DNA of 64,000 nucleotides from Marinibaculum pumilum (GCF_042646425.1 NZ_JBHRTR010000015.1:186001-250000), one strand, 5' to 3'. Counted from the first letter of the stretch, positions 10,187-17,933 are shown. Numbers and translations are program-made. The notes: a model not told the origin generated them from the sequence alone.

Positions 10187-11303
10187 ATGCGAGCGGAAAC
10201 GCAGACGCTTGTCGACCGGATCAAGCAGGGGCTGGCCCTGCTGAGGAGGCATCTTTGACTGGGATAATGCCCTTCTCCGGCTCGATGAGCTGAACGCCCT
10301 CTCGGAGAATCCCGAGCTCTGGAACGACCCCGCGCGCGCGCAGGACCTGATGCGCGAGCGCACCCACCTGCAGGATGCGATCGCAGCCCAGCAGCGGCTG
10401 GAGCAGGAACTGGACGACCAGGTCGGCCTGATCGAACTGGGCGACGAGGAAGGCGATGCCGATGTCGTCGCCGAGGCCGAGGCTGCGCTGGAGAGTCTGC
10501 TGCAGGATGTCGACCGGCGGCGCCTGGAAAGCCTGTTGTCCGGCGAGGCCGACGGCAACAACGCCTTCCTGGAGGTGCATGCCGGTGCCGGCGGCACCGA
10601 GAGCCAGGACTGGGCGGAGATGCTGCTGCGGATGTACACCCGCTGGGCGGAAGCCCATGGCTACGGCATCGAGTGGATCGAGGAGAGCGCCGGCGAAGAG
10701 GCCGGCATCAAGTCCGCCACGATCAAGGTCAAGGGCCGCAACGCCTATGGCTGGCTGAAGACCGAGAGCGGCGTGCACCGCCTGGTGCGGATCTCGCCCT
10801 TCGACTCGAATGCCCGCCGCCATACCAGCTTCGCGAGCGTCGGCGCCTATCCGGAGATCGACGATACGATCGAGGTGGAGATCGAGGACAAGGACCTGCG
10901 GATCGACACCTATCGTGCCTCCGGCGCCGGCGGCCAGCACGTCAACCGGACCGACAGCGCGGTGCGGATCACGCATGAACCGACCGGCATCGTGGTGCAG
11001 TGCCAGAACGATCGCAGCCAGCACAAGAACCGGGCCGCGGCGATGAACATGCTGCGGGCAAGGCTTTACGAGCTCGAACTGCAGAAGCGCGACGCCGAGC
11101 GCCAGGCGATGCACGAGTCCAAGTCGGATATCGGCTGGGGACACCAGATCCGGTCCTACGTGCTGCATCCCTATCAGATGGTGAAGGACCTGCGGACGAG
11201 CACCGAAACCTCCAATGCCCAGGGAGTGCTGGACGGCGACCTCGATGCCTTCATGGCGGCGGCGCTCAGCGACCGCCTCGGCGACAGCGACACGGACGAA
11301 TAG
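10187..11303 (+). CDS. prfB: Peptide chain release factor 2, expressed by +1 programmed frameshift
   Basis: Release factor for UGA and UAA. A short zero-frame ORF begins at ATG 10187 (MRAETQTLVDRIKQGLALLRRHL), reaches CTT TGA at 10253-10258, and continues in the +1 frame from GAC at 10257 (DWDNALLRLDELNALSEN...) to the stop at 11303. The product is about 371 residues, close to the family norm. The codon-recognition tripeptide SPF (LVRISPFDSNARRH) identifies RF2 rather than RF1, and GAGGQHVNRTDSAVRI holds the catalytic GGQ. Calling the gene from an internal start such as 10350 would lose the N-terminal helix. It follows PBP1a by 139 bp. Confidence 0.96.
10244..10258 (+). promoter_or_regulatory. 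prfB: prfB autoregulatory +1 frameshift site
   Basis: AGGAGG (10244-10249), a 3-base spacer (CAT), the slippery CTT and the in-frame TGA followed by C. The Shine-Dalgarno-like element sits at the same distance from CTT as in E. coli. When RF2 is scarce the ribosome pauses at the poorly terminating UGAC, slips +1 and makes full-length RF2. Confidence 0.95.
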
Positions 11304-11345
11304 GCCGCCGGCGGTCCCGACCGCGAACGAGGATCGTCAGGCGTG

Positions 11346-11864
11346 ATGCTGTTCGTTCTGGCCTATCCCGAACTCGCTCCCGAAGCCGCGAGCGCGATCG
11401 AGGCGCTGCGGCGCCGGCATGAGCCGGACAGGGCGGCGCTGGTGGCGGTCCATGTCACCCTGGTCTTCGGCGTCGCGGGGATCCAGGTCGATGCGCTGGT
11501 CGCCCATGCGGCTGCGATCGCGGCGACGGAGCGTCCCTTCCCCTTCACCCTGGACTCCACCGAACCGTTCATCGGGGCGGGGGAAGCGAAGCTCTTCCTC
11601 AGGGTGGGGCAGGGCGACGACAGCTTCCGGCGGCTCCATGCAGGGCTCTATACCGGCATCCTGGCACCGCACCTGCGCAGCGACCTGCCATTCGAACCGC
11701 ACATGACGATCGCGACGGTGCGTCAACCCGTCACCCTGGATTCCGCCCAGACCGATGCCGGCCGCCTCGACCTGCCGCTGGCGGGCAGGGTGCGGGCCCT
11801 GACGGTGGCCGCCCTGGACGGTCCGGTCCTGCGCGACCTGGAGCAGTTGTCCCTGGCCGGCTGA
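11346..11864 (+). CDS. 2H phosphoesterase / 2'-5' RNA ligase-like protein
   Basis: About 172 residues with the two HxT motifs of the 2H superfamily: VHVTLVFG near residue 38 and EPHMTIATV near residue 120. 2H enzymes open or form 2',5' or cyclic phosphodiester bonds on RNA ends or nucleotides; the exact substrate cannot be read from sequence. GAGGA precedes the start by about 14 bases. A GTG three bases upstream (11343) is an equal alternative. It follows prfB by 42 bp and may be co-transcribed with it. Confidence 0.8.
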   Translation: MLFVLAYPELAPEAASAIEALRRRHEPDRAALVAVHVTLVFGVAGIQVDALVAHAAAIAATERPFPFTLDSTEPFIGAGEAKLFLRVGQGDDSFRRLHAGLYTGILAPHLRSDLPFEPHMTIATVRQPVTLDSAQTDAGRLDLPLAGRVRALTVAALDGPVLRDLEQLSLAG

Positions 11865-11925
11865 CGCTCCGGCAACTCCGGGTCCTCAGGCGGTGGCCCA
11901 GAACGCAAGCAGCGTGGACGCAGGC

Positions 11926-12070
11926 TAGAGCATTCCCGGGTTTGCAGGAAAACCTGTCGTTCTCCGGCGTGACCCGTCCACGGGCTTCGCCCGTAAACCC
12001 CATTCCGCCAGCCGCTCAGAAGCCGCAAGACTGGTGGAATGGATCCCGGCTCAAGGCCGGGATGACGATC
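11926..12070. repeat. REP-like dispersed intergenic element, copy A
   Basis: From GAGCATTCCCGG onward this aligns over about 135 bases with 17624-17757 (roughly 80% identity, with an 11-base insertion here). Shared landmarks are AACCTGTCGTTCTC, GGCGTGACCCGTCCACGGGC and a CCGCCAGCC...GGTGGAATGG arm pair. It contains several dyads, including ACGGGC-TTC-GCCCGT and ATCCCGGC-TCAAG-GCCGGGAT, and no ORF. Confidence 0.75.
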
Positions 12071-12115
12071 GAATTCGCGTCGCCGTTTCTACCCAAGTTG
12101 GGGACGCTCTAGGTC

Positions 12116-12145
12116 GTGCGGCGGCGAAGGACAGGGCCGCCGCAC
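12116..12145 (-). terminator. Stable hairpin downstream of the bactofilin gene
   Basis: GTGCGGCGGC (12116-12125) pairs perfectly with GCCGCCGCAC (12136-12145) around a 10-base loop, starting 8 bp past the bactofilin stop on the minus strand. No T-run follows on either side, so it may be a 3'-end stabiliser or a weak terminator. Confidence 0.4.
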
Positions 12146-12153
12146 GCCGGTGA

Positions 12154-12759
12154 TCAATCCTTGCGGAAGCCCCCGTCGGGCTTGGCGACCGCGACCGCGA
12201 CATTGCTGCGGTCTTCTTCCTGCGCGCGCCGCCAGGGCGGCGTCGTGGCAGGTGCGTTGCCGAACTGCAGCGGTGCGCCATGTTCGGTGGCCAGCACGGG
12301 CTTGCCCGGCTCCATCGCCAGCGTGTCGCCGCTGCCGGCCTCCTCTGCCTTTGCCGGGCCGCGCTCGACCGCCTTGCCGGCGCTCTCGCGCGGGTTCTCG
12401 GTGTTCTGGCACAGGCCCTGGATGAAGGCGCCCGCCTCCACCGACATGGTGCGGTGGAACACGTCGCCGTGGATCTTGGCGCTGCGCTCGATCGCCACCG
12501 TGACCACCCGGAGGCAGCCGGTGACCTCGCCACGGATCAGGGCATCGTCGGCAACGACCTCGCCCAGGATCCGCGCGCCTTCGCCCAGGGTCAGGCGTTC
12601 CGCCTTCACATCACCGATGACGGTGCCGTCGACCTGGATCTCGCCGTCGCTGTCCAGGTTACCGGTTACCGTCAACCCGCTCGAGATCAGCGATGGCGGC
12701 CCGATCGACTTGCCACTGGCCGACTTTTTGCTGGTCTTTTTTGCTTGTCCGGAAAACAT
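12154..12759 (-). CDS. Bactofilin (polymer-forming cytoskeletal protein)
   Basis: 201 residues. The central part, about residues 25-120, shows the short repeating beta-helix pattern of bactofilins (SLISSGLTVTGNLDSDGEIQ, VDGTVIGDVKAERLTLGEG, then further rungs). A Lys/Ser-rich N terminus and an Ala/Pro/Glu-rich disordered tail flank it. Bactofilins self-assemble without nucleotide into membrane-associated filaments that localise wall enzymes. The ATG at 12759 has AGGACGAG before it and lies inside the 3' end of the M23 gene (101-bp overlap in another frame). Pairing with an M23 peptidase is a recognised bactofilin context and suggests the filament positions that peptidase. Confidence 0.92.
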   Translation of the reverse strand: MFSGQAKKTSKKSASGKSIGPPSLISSGLTVTGNLDSDGEIQVDGTVIGDVKAERLTLGEGARILGEVVADDALIRGEVTGCLRVVTVAIERSAKIHGDVFHRTMSVEAGAFIQGLCQNTENPRESAGKAVERGPAKAEEAGSGDTLAMEPGKPVLATEHGAPLQFGNAPATTPPWRRAQEEDRSNVAVAVAKPDGGFRKD

Positions 12760-14116
12760 CTCGTCCTGCCCGAATGAAGTTCATGGGATTTAGTGCGTTT
12801 TCCTGGTAGCGGACCTCATAGTGCAGATGGGTCCCGGTGCTGCGTCCGGAACTGCCCATCGTGCCGATCTTGTCGCGGAAGTCGACAATGTCGCCTTCGG
12901 AGACCATCAGCCGGTCGAGATGCGCGTACCGTGTCGTGATGTCGAAGCCGTGGTCGATCTCCACGAAATTGCCGTAGCCGATCTTGCGGCCGGCGAAGAT
13001 GACCTTGCCGGATGCGGTCGCCAGCACGGAGGTGCCGCGGTCGTCGGCGATATCAAGTCCGGAATGGAACGCCCTGCGGCCGGTATAGGGGTCCTTGCGG
13101 TAGCCGAAGCTGGAGGAGAAGCGGCCGGTATCGGTCGGCCGCACCAGCGGCAGATGGCGGAGCAGGGTGCGCATCGCGTCGAGCCGGGCGAAGCGGCTGT
13201 CCAGGGCCTCGACCCCGGCGCCGAAGGCACCCGAGGGTTCGACATCGGCGCGGGTCAACGCGGCCTGGACAAGGGATTCCTCTTCCTGCCACTGCCCCAG
13301 GGTTCCGTTCGCCCAGGCGGTCTTCAGGTCGACGGCCTTGGCGCCGATCCCGGCGCCCATCACGAACTTCGGCGGCCCGAACTCCGGCAACCCGAACTCC
13401 GGCAACCCGAATTCCGGCGGCCCGAATTCCGGCGGCATGGCACCGACTTCGGATGCGCTGCTGTGGAACGGTCCGCCGACGCCGTCGGCCCTGGCGGCGG
13501 CCTCGGGCAGGAGCCGGCCGAGCAGGCCGTCGATATCCAGGCCGGTCAGCTTCAGGCTGCCGTACAGGGTGTTGATTTCATCGTCGGTCTGGCGGCCGGC
13601 GCGGTTCAAGATCTCGGCCTGGCGGGCGACCAGGTCGGAGATCTCGCGCTCGATCTGCGCCTTGCGGCTTTCCGCGCCTTCGAACAGGTCCAGGCTCTGG
13701 CGGCGGGCGATCTCCGCCTCGACCAGGCTGGCATTCAGCCGGGCGATCTCGTAGCGCAGGTCCCTGTGTTCGGTGCGGGCCTGCAGCAGCTGCTGCTCGG
13801 TTTCCGCCAGGCCGTCGTTCAGTGAAGCGATCTGGTCCTGTGCGGAGGCGTAGCGCCGTGCAAGGGAATCGTTGCTGCGCAGCAGGGCTTCCGACCGCTC
13901 GCGCTCGGCAATCAGCCGGTCGTCCATCATCGCCAGCTCGATGCCGGAATAGCCCAGCCACCCGCACAGGGCCGTCACCGCGAGGGCGATCGCGGTCTGC
14001 GACTTCCAGCCAAAGTTGAAATAGCGGACTTCACCGCGGCTGCGGTAGATCAGCTGTCTGTCCGGGAATGCACGCCGGAAATTGCCGGTCCCGGAAAGGC
14101 TCTTGCCTCCCCTCAT
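12659..14116 (-). CDS. Membrane-anchored M23 (LytM-type) metallopeptidase with coiled coil
   Basis: 485 residues. One membrane segment near residues 40-60 (TAIALAVTALCGWLGYSGI) is followed by a coiled coil (about 68-180, rich in Glu/Arg/Leu heptads). A low-complexity linker of PEFGP/PEFGL pentapeptides follows, and then a C-terminal M23 domain. The zinc and catalytic motifs are intact: FHSGLDIADDRG (HxxxD), the YAHLDRL region and THLHYEVRY (HxH). It probably cleaves peptide cross-links in peptidoglycan and may be recruited by the bactofilin whose gene overlaps its 3' end. Start ATG 14116 is preceded by GAGGGGGG. Confidence 0.92.
   Translation of the reverse strand: MRGGKSLSGTGNFRRAFPDRQLIYRSRGEVRYFNFGWKSQTAIALAVTALCGWLGYSGIELAMMDDRLIAERERSEALLRSNDSLARRYASAQDQIASLNDGLAETEQQLLQARTEHRDLRYEIARLNASLVEAEIARRQSLDLFEGAESRKAQIEREISDLVARQAEILNRAGRQTDDEINTLYGSLKLTGLDIDGLLGRLLPEAAARADGVGGPFHSSASEVGAMPPEFGPPEFGLPEFGLPEFGPPKFVMGAGIGAKAVDLKTAWANGTLGQWQEEESLVQAALTRADVEPSGAFGAGVEALDSRFARLDAMRTLLRHLPLVRPTDTGRFSSSFGYRKDPYTGRRAFHSGLDIADDRGTSVLATASGKVIFAGRKIGYGNFVEIDHGFDITTRYAHLDRLMVSEGDIVDFRDKIGTMGSSGRSTGTHLHYEVRYQENALNPMNFIRAGRDVFRTSKKDQQKVGQWQVDRAAIADLERVDGNR
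13361..13435 (-). repeat. 15-bp tandem repeat (4 close units plus 1 diverged) in the M23 gene
   Basis: Plus-strand units CCCGAACTCCGGCAA at 13376 and 13391 and CCCGAATTCCGGCGG at 13406 and 13421, with a diverged unit at 13361. They encode a PEFG(P/L) pentapeptide array between the coiled coil and the peptidase domain. Adjacent identical unit pairs show stepwise duplication. Confidence 0.9.
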
Positions 14117-14390
14117 GACCCCCCTCGTCTCTCAGATCTGGTCCGAACCGGGATCCCGCCGCGCTGCCGCGACAATGGACCCGCCCCATCGAGCTGTTGC
14201 ATCCATCGAGCTGTCGCATCCATGGACCTGCGCGACCGCCACACCGCGCAGCCTTTCCGGGATCCGCCGCCCTTCGGCGCCGGATCCCCGCCCGGCGGAC
14301 TTCCCGGATCCGAACTCCGCCGCAGACTATGACAAAAAGCAGGGTGGCGGCGCAACCTTGCCACCGGCACCCGATACCTAAGGTCGCGCC

Positions 14391-14861
14391 TCAGCCGGCC
14401 TGGACCGCGGCAAGCACCTCGTCCGCATGGCCGGCCACCTTCACTTTCGGCCAGATCGCCTTGATCCGGCCGTCGGTGCCGATCAGGAAGGTCGACCGCT
14501 GGATCCCCATCGAGGTGCGGCCGTACATCGTCTTCTCGACCCAAACGCCATAGGCCTCGCAGACCTCGCCCTCGGTATCGGCGACCAGGCGGATCCCCAG
14601 CTCATGCTTGGCGATGAACCTGTCATGCTTGGCCACACTGTCCTTGGAACATCCAAGGATCGTCACCTTTGCCTTCCTGAAGGCGGGCAGGGCCTCGGTG
14701 AAGGCGATCGCCTCCTTGGTGCAGCCGGGCGTGTCGTCCTTCGGGTAGAAATAGAGGACCACCGGCCCCTGCTTCAGCGTCTCGGCGAGCGAGATCTCGC
14801 CACCGCCATCCGCCGGCAGGGTGAAACCGGGTGCCGTGTCGCCGACCGACAGACTGGTCAT
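14391..14861 (-). CDS. bcp: Thioredoxin-dependent peroxiredoxin, Bcp/PrxQ family
   Basis: 156 residues, the normal Bcp length, starting MTSLSVGDTAPGFTLPADGG. The peroxidatic Cys lies in FYPKDDTPGCTKEA. The partner Cys often found five residues later in PrxQ is replaced by Ile. Other Cys residues occur in TILGCSKDS and GEVCEAYG, so resolution must use one of those or an external thiol. It reduces hydroperoxides in the cytosol. The frame stays open upstream to 15197, but this start fits the family and has GGGAG upstream. It is followed by the M23/bactofilin pair across a 274-bp spacer. Confidence 0.92.
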   Translation of the reverse strand: MTSLSVGDTAPGFTLPADGGGEISLAETLKQGPVVLYFYPKDDTPGCTKEAIAFTEALPAFRKAKVTILGCSKDSVAKHDRFIAKHELGIRLVADTEGEVCEAYGVWVEKTMYGRTSMGIQRSTFLIGTDGRIKAIWPKVKVAGHADEVLAAVQAG

Positions 14862-15015
14862 GATCTCGCCGCTCCCTTGTCGCTCATCGTTGCGCCGCGC
14901 GGCGGGTCCGTCCCGCGCCGGCGCTCCTGTCGACACATAGCCCGTTCGCTCGATCCGGCAAAGCGGCCCGTTCCGGTGCCGGCCGCCCGCCCGCATCGCC
15001 ATGCCGCCGCCGGCT

Positions 15016-16617
15016 TCAGTGTCCGGCCTCCGCCGCCGGGAGGCCGCGCGGCCCTGCAGCGGGCGACCGGCGCCGGACCATGGTCGCCAGCCAGCCGAAG
15101 AACAGTCCCGTCGCCAGCGCCGACAGGTCGAAGCCGGCGAGGACCCAGTCGCCCGCAGGCAGGGTGATGCCCAGATGGCGGTCCGTGGTGAGTGCATTCA
15201 CCACCGGCAGCAGCGCGAACCCGCCGGCGGCCAGCGCGCAAAGCTCCGGCCAGGCGCGCGGCAGCGGACGCCAGATCGCGTAGAGGAAGCAGAGGCCCCA
15301 GGCGATGAACATCGCATTGGCCTCCCAGGGGCCACGGTCCGGGATGCCGACGGGCAGCAGCCGGTTCGCCCAGAAATAGGCGGCGATGCCGACCGGCAGG
15401 CCGATGATGGTGCCGAGGTTCAGCACGTCCACCGCGCGGATGCCGGGATGCGGCCGCCCGGCCCGGCCGAACCCGGCGAGCTTCGCCTTCCGCTTGCTCG
15501 ACCAGAGCAGCAGCCCGGTGGCGATCATCGCCGTTCCCGCCAGGCCGGCCAGCACGAAAAGCGCGCGCAGGACCGGACCGGCGAAATGCGCCTCGTGCAG
15601 GCCCAGCAGCAGGCCGGTAAAGAGGCCGGTACCGGTGCGGATGTCCTGGTCGACGGCCGTCAGGGCGCCGCTGGCGCCGTCGAAGCGCAGCATCCGGCGG
15701 GTCCGGCTGACGGTCATCTGCTCGTGGTAGAAGGAGACCCGGGCATTGTCGCGGCCGGGATTGTCGATCGTGATGAATGCCGTGCTGTGGGGGCCCCAGC
15801 GACGCTCGGCCTCCGCCAGCATCGGCGCCAGCGGCGCCAGCGCCGCGGCCGGGCGGTCGGCACCGCGCTCCGCCTCCTCGTAGCCATAGGCCTGCGCATA
15901 GACCCGGTCCCGGGCGGCGCTGTCGGGATAGAGCGCATCGACCGCCACCGGCATGTAGGAAAAGGTGAAGAAGACCAGCCCCGACCAGGTGATCATCAGA
16001 TGGAAGGGCAGGGCGCTGACGCTCAGCAGGTTGTGGCCGTCCAGCCAGCTGCGCTGCCCCCGGCCGGGGCGAAAGGTGAAGAAGTCGGCGAAGATCTTCC
16101 GGTGCACCACGATGCCGCTGAGGATCGCCACGAACATGAACATCGTGGCGATGCCGACGATGCGGAAGGCCCAGTCGTAGGGCATGTAGTGCAGGGCGTG
16201 GTGCATCTGGTAGAGCAGGTCGCCGCCACCGGTCGCCCGCACGCTCTGTTCCGCCGGCAGGCCGGTGCGCGGGTCCAGATGCTCGTGGTGGAACCTGCCG
16301 CGCCCCTGGCTCGCCGCCGGCCGGTCCCGCCAGCCGATCGAGAAGTCCGCCGCCGCGCGGCCGGCGGGCATGCGCACCAGCCAGTATTCCTCCTCCCCGC
16401 CGCGGGCATGGTGGCGGGCCTCCGCCAGCGCCAGCATCTGCGCCGCGGCCGGCCCTTCGGCACTGCTGAGCGGCAGTTCCGGGCGCATCCAGCGGTCCAC
16501 CTCGGCATTCACATAGCCGAAGGTGCCGGTCAGGAAGACGAAGAACAGCAGCCATCCCGTCAGCAGGCCGGCCCAGGTATGCAACCAGGCCATCGACTGG
16601 CGGAGCGTTTCCTTCAT
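15016..16617 (-). CDS. PepSY-domain transmembrane protein of a siderophore/iron uptake operon
   Basis: 533 residues starting MKETLRQSMAWLHTWAGLL at ATG 16617, with GAGGG before it. It has about seven or eight membrane segments: one at residues 12-33, a periplasmic PepSY region, then YDWAFRIVGIATMFMFVAIL, the FHLMITWSGLVFFTFSYM region and a C-terminal bundle. The family (PiuB-like, associated with ferric-siderophore receptors) is thought to reduce iron or process siderophores at the inner membrane; the biochemistry is poorly known. Conserved His residues are visible in the membrane segments (LHTWAGL, HLMITW, LHEAHF). It is the last gene of the DUF3649-DUF3325-PepSY operon, with 15-bp repeats in the leader just upstream. 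No TonB receptor is present in the window. Confidence 0.9.
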   Translation of the reverse strand: MKETLRQSMAWLHTWAGLLTGWLLFFVFLTGTFGYVNAEVDRWMRPELPLSSAEGPAAAQMLALAEARHHARGGEEEYWLVRMPAGRAAADFSIGWRDRPAASQGRGRFHHEHLDPRTGLPAEQSVRATGGGDLLYQMHHALHYMPYDWAFRIVGIATMFMFVAILSGIVVHRKIFADFFTFRPGRGQRSWLDGHNLLSVSALPFHLMITWSGLVFFTFSYMPVAVDALYPDSAARDRVYAQAYGYEEAERGADRPAAALAPLAPMLAEAERRWGPHSTAFITIDNPGRDNARVSFYHEQMTVSRTRRMLRFDGASGALTAVDQDIRTGTGLFTGLLLGLHEAHFAGPVLRALFVLAGLAGTAMIATGLLLWSSKRKAKLAGFGRAGRPHPGIRAVDVLNLGTIIGLPVGIAAYFWANRLLPVGIPDRGPWEANAMFIAWGLCFLYAIWRPLPRAWPELCALAAGGFALLPVVNALTTDRHLGITLPAGDWVLAGFDLSALATGLFFGWLATMVRRRSPAAGPRGLPAAEAGH

Positions 16618-16630
16618 TTTTCCCTCGAGC

Positions 16631-16675
16631 GATGGGACTGGGGGCGATGGGACTGGGGGCGGTGGGCCTGGGGGC
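16631..16675. repeat. 15-bp tandem repeat (3 units) directly upstream of the PepSY ribosome site
   Basis: GATGGGACTGGGGGC at 16631 and 16646 (identical) and GGTGGGCCTGGGGGC at 16661, followed by a partial unit. It lies in the 71-bp spacer between the DUF3325 stop and the PepSY start, so unlike the other 15-bp arrays here it is non-coding. A change in unit number would alter the leader of PepSY. Confidence 0.9.
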
Positions 16676-16688
16676 GGTGCGGAGCCGG

Positions 16689-16970
16689 CTATCGCCCGCG
16701 CCGTGGCGTGCGCAGGGTCACCATCATCGCGACAGCCAGTGCGGCGACGGTGATCAGGGCGAACCAGAGCACCGGGCCGATGGCCCAGCCGGCGCCGGCG
16801 ATACTGGTGGCGAAGGCAAGTGCCAGCAGGCTCCATCCGGCGGTTCGAAGGCCCAGGGCGCGGCGCGGCGGTAGGGGCCGGCCCAGGATGTCGCGATGAT
16901 GCTTGTGCATCGCCAGCGCCAGCAGGGCGAAACCCAGGAGCGCAAGCAGCAGGGCGAGAACCTCGGTCAC
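16689..16970 (-). CDS. DUF3325 small membrane protein
   Basis: 93 residues from GTG 16970 (TEVLALLLALLGFALLALAM...), with three hydrophobic segments and a LAMHKHHRDILGRPLP loop typical of the DUF3325 family found beside PepSY and siderophore-receptor genes. The start overlaps the DUF3649 stop by four bases (GTGA type), which signals translational coupling. The function is unknown; the operon context points to iron acquisition in the inner membrane. Confidence 0.8.
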   Translation of the reverse strand: MTEVLALLLALLGFALLALAMHKHHRDILGRPLPPRRALGLRTAGWSLLALAFATSIAGAGWAIGPVLWFALITVAALAVAMMVTLRTPRRGR

Positions 16971-17266
16971 GATCCGACCTCCACAAGGAGCAGCGCGACG
17001 GCGGCGGCCGGCGGGACGGCGGCAATGGCGAGCCAGAGCCAGGCGCGCCGTGCGCTGCGGGCATGAAACACGGCCATCACGATGCCGGCGAAGATCGGAA
17101 AGGCGGCGATCGTTGCCACGAGCAGCGCTTCCGGCCGGCCGATGCCGAGCAGCGGCAGGAGCGCGGCTGCGGCGAGCACCAGCAGCGTCGCATAGGCATA
17201 GCCGCCCACCACGGCGGCGAGAATCCGGGCTGCGAGCGACAGGCGGCGCGCCGCTGCGGCGGTCAT
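16967..17266 (-). CDS. DUF3649 small membrane protein
   Basis: 99 residues from ATG 17266 with three predicted membrane segments (LAARILAAVVGGYAYATLLV, LLPLLGIG.. and AWLWLAIAAVPPAAAVALLL), matching the DUF3649 proteins of siderophore-uptake operons. Its ATG overlaps the stop of the 49-codon ORF upstream (ATGA), and its stop overlaps the next gene, so three genes form a coupled chain. No biochemical role is established for the family. Confidence 0.8.
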   Translation of the reverse strand: MTAAAARRLSLAARILAAVVGGYAYATLLVLAAAALLPLLGIGRPEALLVATIAAFPIFAGIVMAVFHARSARRAWLWLAIAAVPPAAAVALLLVEVGS

Positions 17267-17412
17267 CGGCCGGCCTGCACCGCCGGGGCGCCCTCATGCC
17301 TGCTGCCCAGCAGCACCGGCGCCTGTCGCCACGGCATGCGGGAGAGCCAGCCAAATGGCAGCCCGGCCCAGCTATGCAGCCAGGCCATCGACTGGCGGAG
17401 CGTCTCCTTCAT
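17263..17412 (-). CDS. 49-residue leader ORF duplicating the N terminus of the PepSY protein
   Basis: From ATG 17412 the product begins MKETLRQSMAWLHSWAGL, identical in 17 of 18 residues to the start of the PepSY protein encoded at 16617. It then diverges (PFGWLSRMPWRQAPVLLG...) and stops at 17263. DNA identity over the first 54 bases is about 90%. AGAGGTGAC precedes the ATG and the stop overlaps the DUF3649 ATG, so it is well placed for translation and coupling. It may be a remnant of a duplicated PepSY gene kept as a coupling leader, or a real small protein. I favour a degenerate duplicate that still serves as the operon's first cistron. Confidence 0.6.
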   Translation of the reverse strand: MKETLRQSMAWLHSWAGLPFGWLSRMPWRQAPVLLGSRHEGAPAVQAGR

Positions 17413-17489
17413 GTCACCTCTGTCAGCGAGAGCGGTGCAGTCAGTCTGTGATGTGCTGGCGAATTCGCCGGATGATATCGTTTATGAAA

Positions 17490-17505
17490 TGCATTCGCAA
17501 TTGCA
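17490..17505 (-). promoter_or_regulatory. Candidate Fur/iron-responsive box upstream of the PepSY operon
   Basis: TGCATTCGCAATTGCA is an imperfect dyad with TGCA at both ends, inside an AT-rich island that stands out from the GC-rich background. It is 78-93 bases upstream of the first cistron of the DUF3649/DUF3325/PepSY operon. Iron-regulated promoters of such operons usually carry a Fur-family site with GCAATT/GCATTC-like half-sites. The call rests on resemblance and context only. Confidence 0.35.
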
Positions 17506-17623
17506 GTACGATGCCCAGCCCTGGATCGGGACCCCCGGGGCGGCAGTGTCGCCGGCGCGGCCGGAACGGCTGCCGTTCAGGCCGCACAAGGTCCAGCTGT
17601 ACCGCTTCCGGTTTGCCGCTTCC

Positions 17624-17757
17624 TGGAGCATTCCCGGATTTTCGCCAGAACCTGTCGTTCTCAGGCGTGACCCGTCCACGGGCTTTGCCCGTGAACCTCA
17701 ATCCGCCAGCCGGTCAGCTGGCGGAATGGACCTCCGATCAAGTCGGGGATGAAGAAC
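17624..17757. repeat. REP-like dispersed intergenic element, copy B
   Basis: Second copy of the element at 11926-12070, in the same orientation. Here the CCGCCAGC-CGGTCA-GCTGGCGG arm is a perfect 8-bp hairpin, and ACGGGC-TTT-GCCCGT is conserved. An 11-base segment present in copy A is absent. Both copies lie between genes and carry no ORF. Confidence 0.75.
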
Positions 17758-17933
17758 GGGGTGGGTGACCGCTTCCAGCCCCGGAAGCTGCGTCTGGGTT
17801 ACGATCGGATCGCGGGAGATGGCACCGCCGCGCGGGCGTTGGCCGTTGCCAGCAGGTCGCTTGCCACCCCGTACTGTCGCGGCTCACGCGTTCCCGGCGC
17901 GGCGCGGAAGCCTAAGGCGACCGGAGACGATCG

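Larger units (their letters stand above)
17413..17933. other. Promoter region of the iron operon plus REP-like element; no gene
   Basis: The 520 bases between the 49-codon ORF and the PhyH gene hold an AT-richer patch (17475-17510) that includes the iron-box-like site, then the REP-like copy B. The last 170 bases before the PhyH stop show no recognisable feature. Open frames here have no family features. Confidence 0.5.

Noticed and set aside
7531..10224. Minus-strand open frame of about 900 codons
   Set aside because: It is antisense to PBP1a, whose SxxK, SRN and KTG motifs are all intact. The antisense product is low-complexity with no family resemblance.
10350..11303. prfB called from the internal ATG at 10350
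   Set aside because: This drops the conserved N-terminal helix. The CTT-TGA-C frameshift context and the upstream 23 codons show the true start at 10187.
13361..13435. Tandem repeats considered as a replication-origin iteron or protein-binding array
   Set aside because: They are in frame within the M23 gene, encode a PEFG(P/L) linker and are not near any replication gene.
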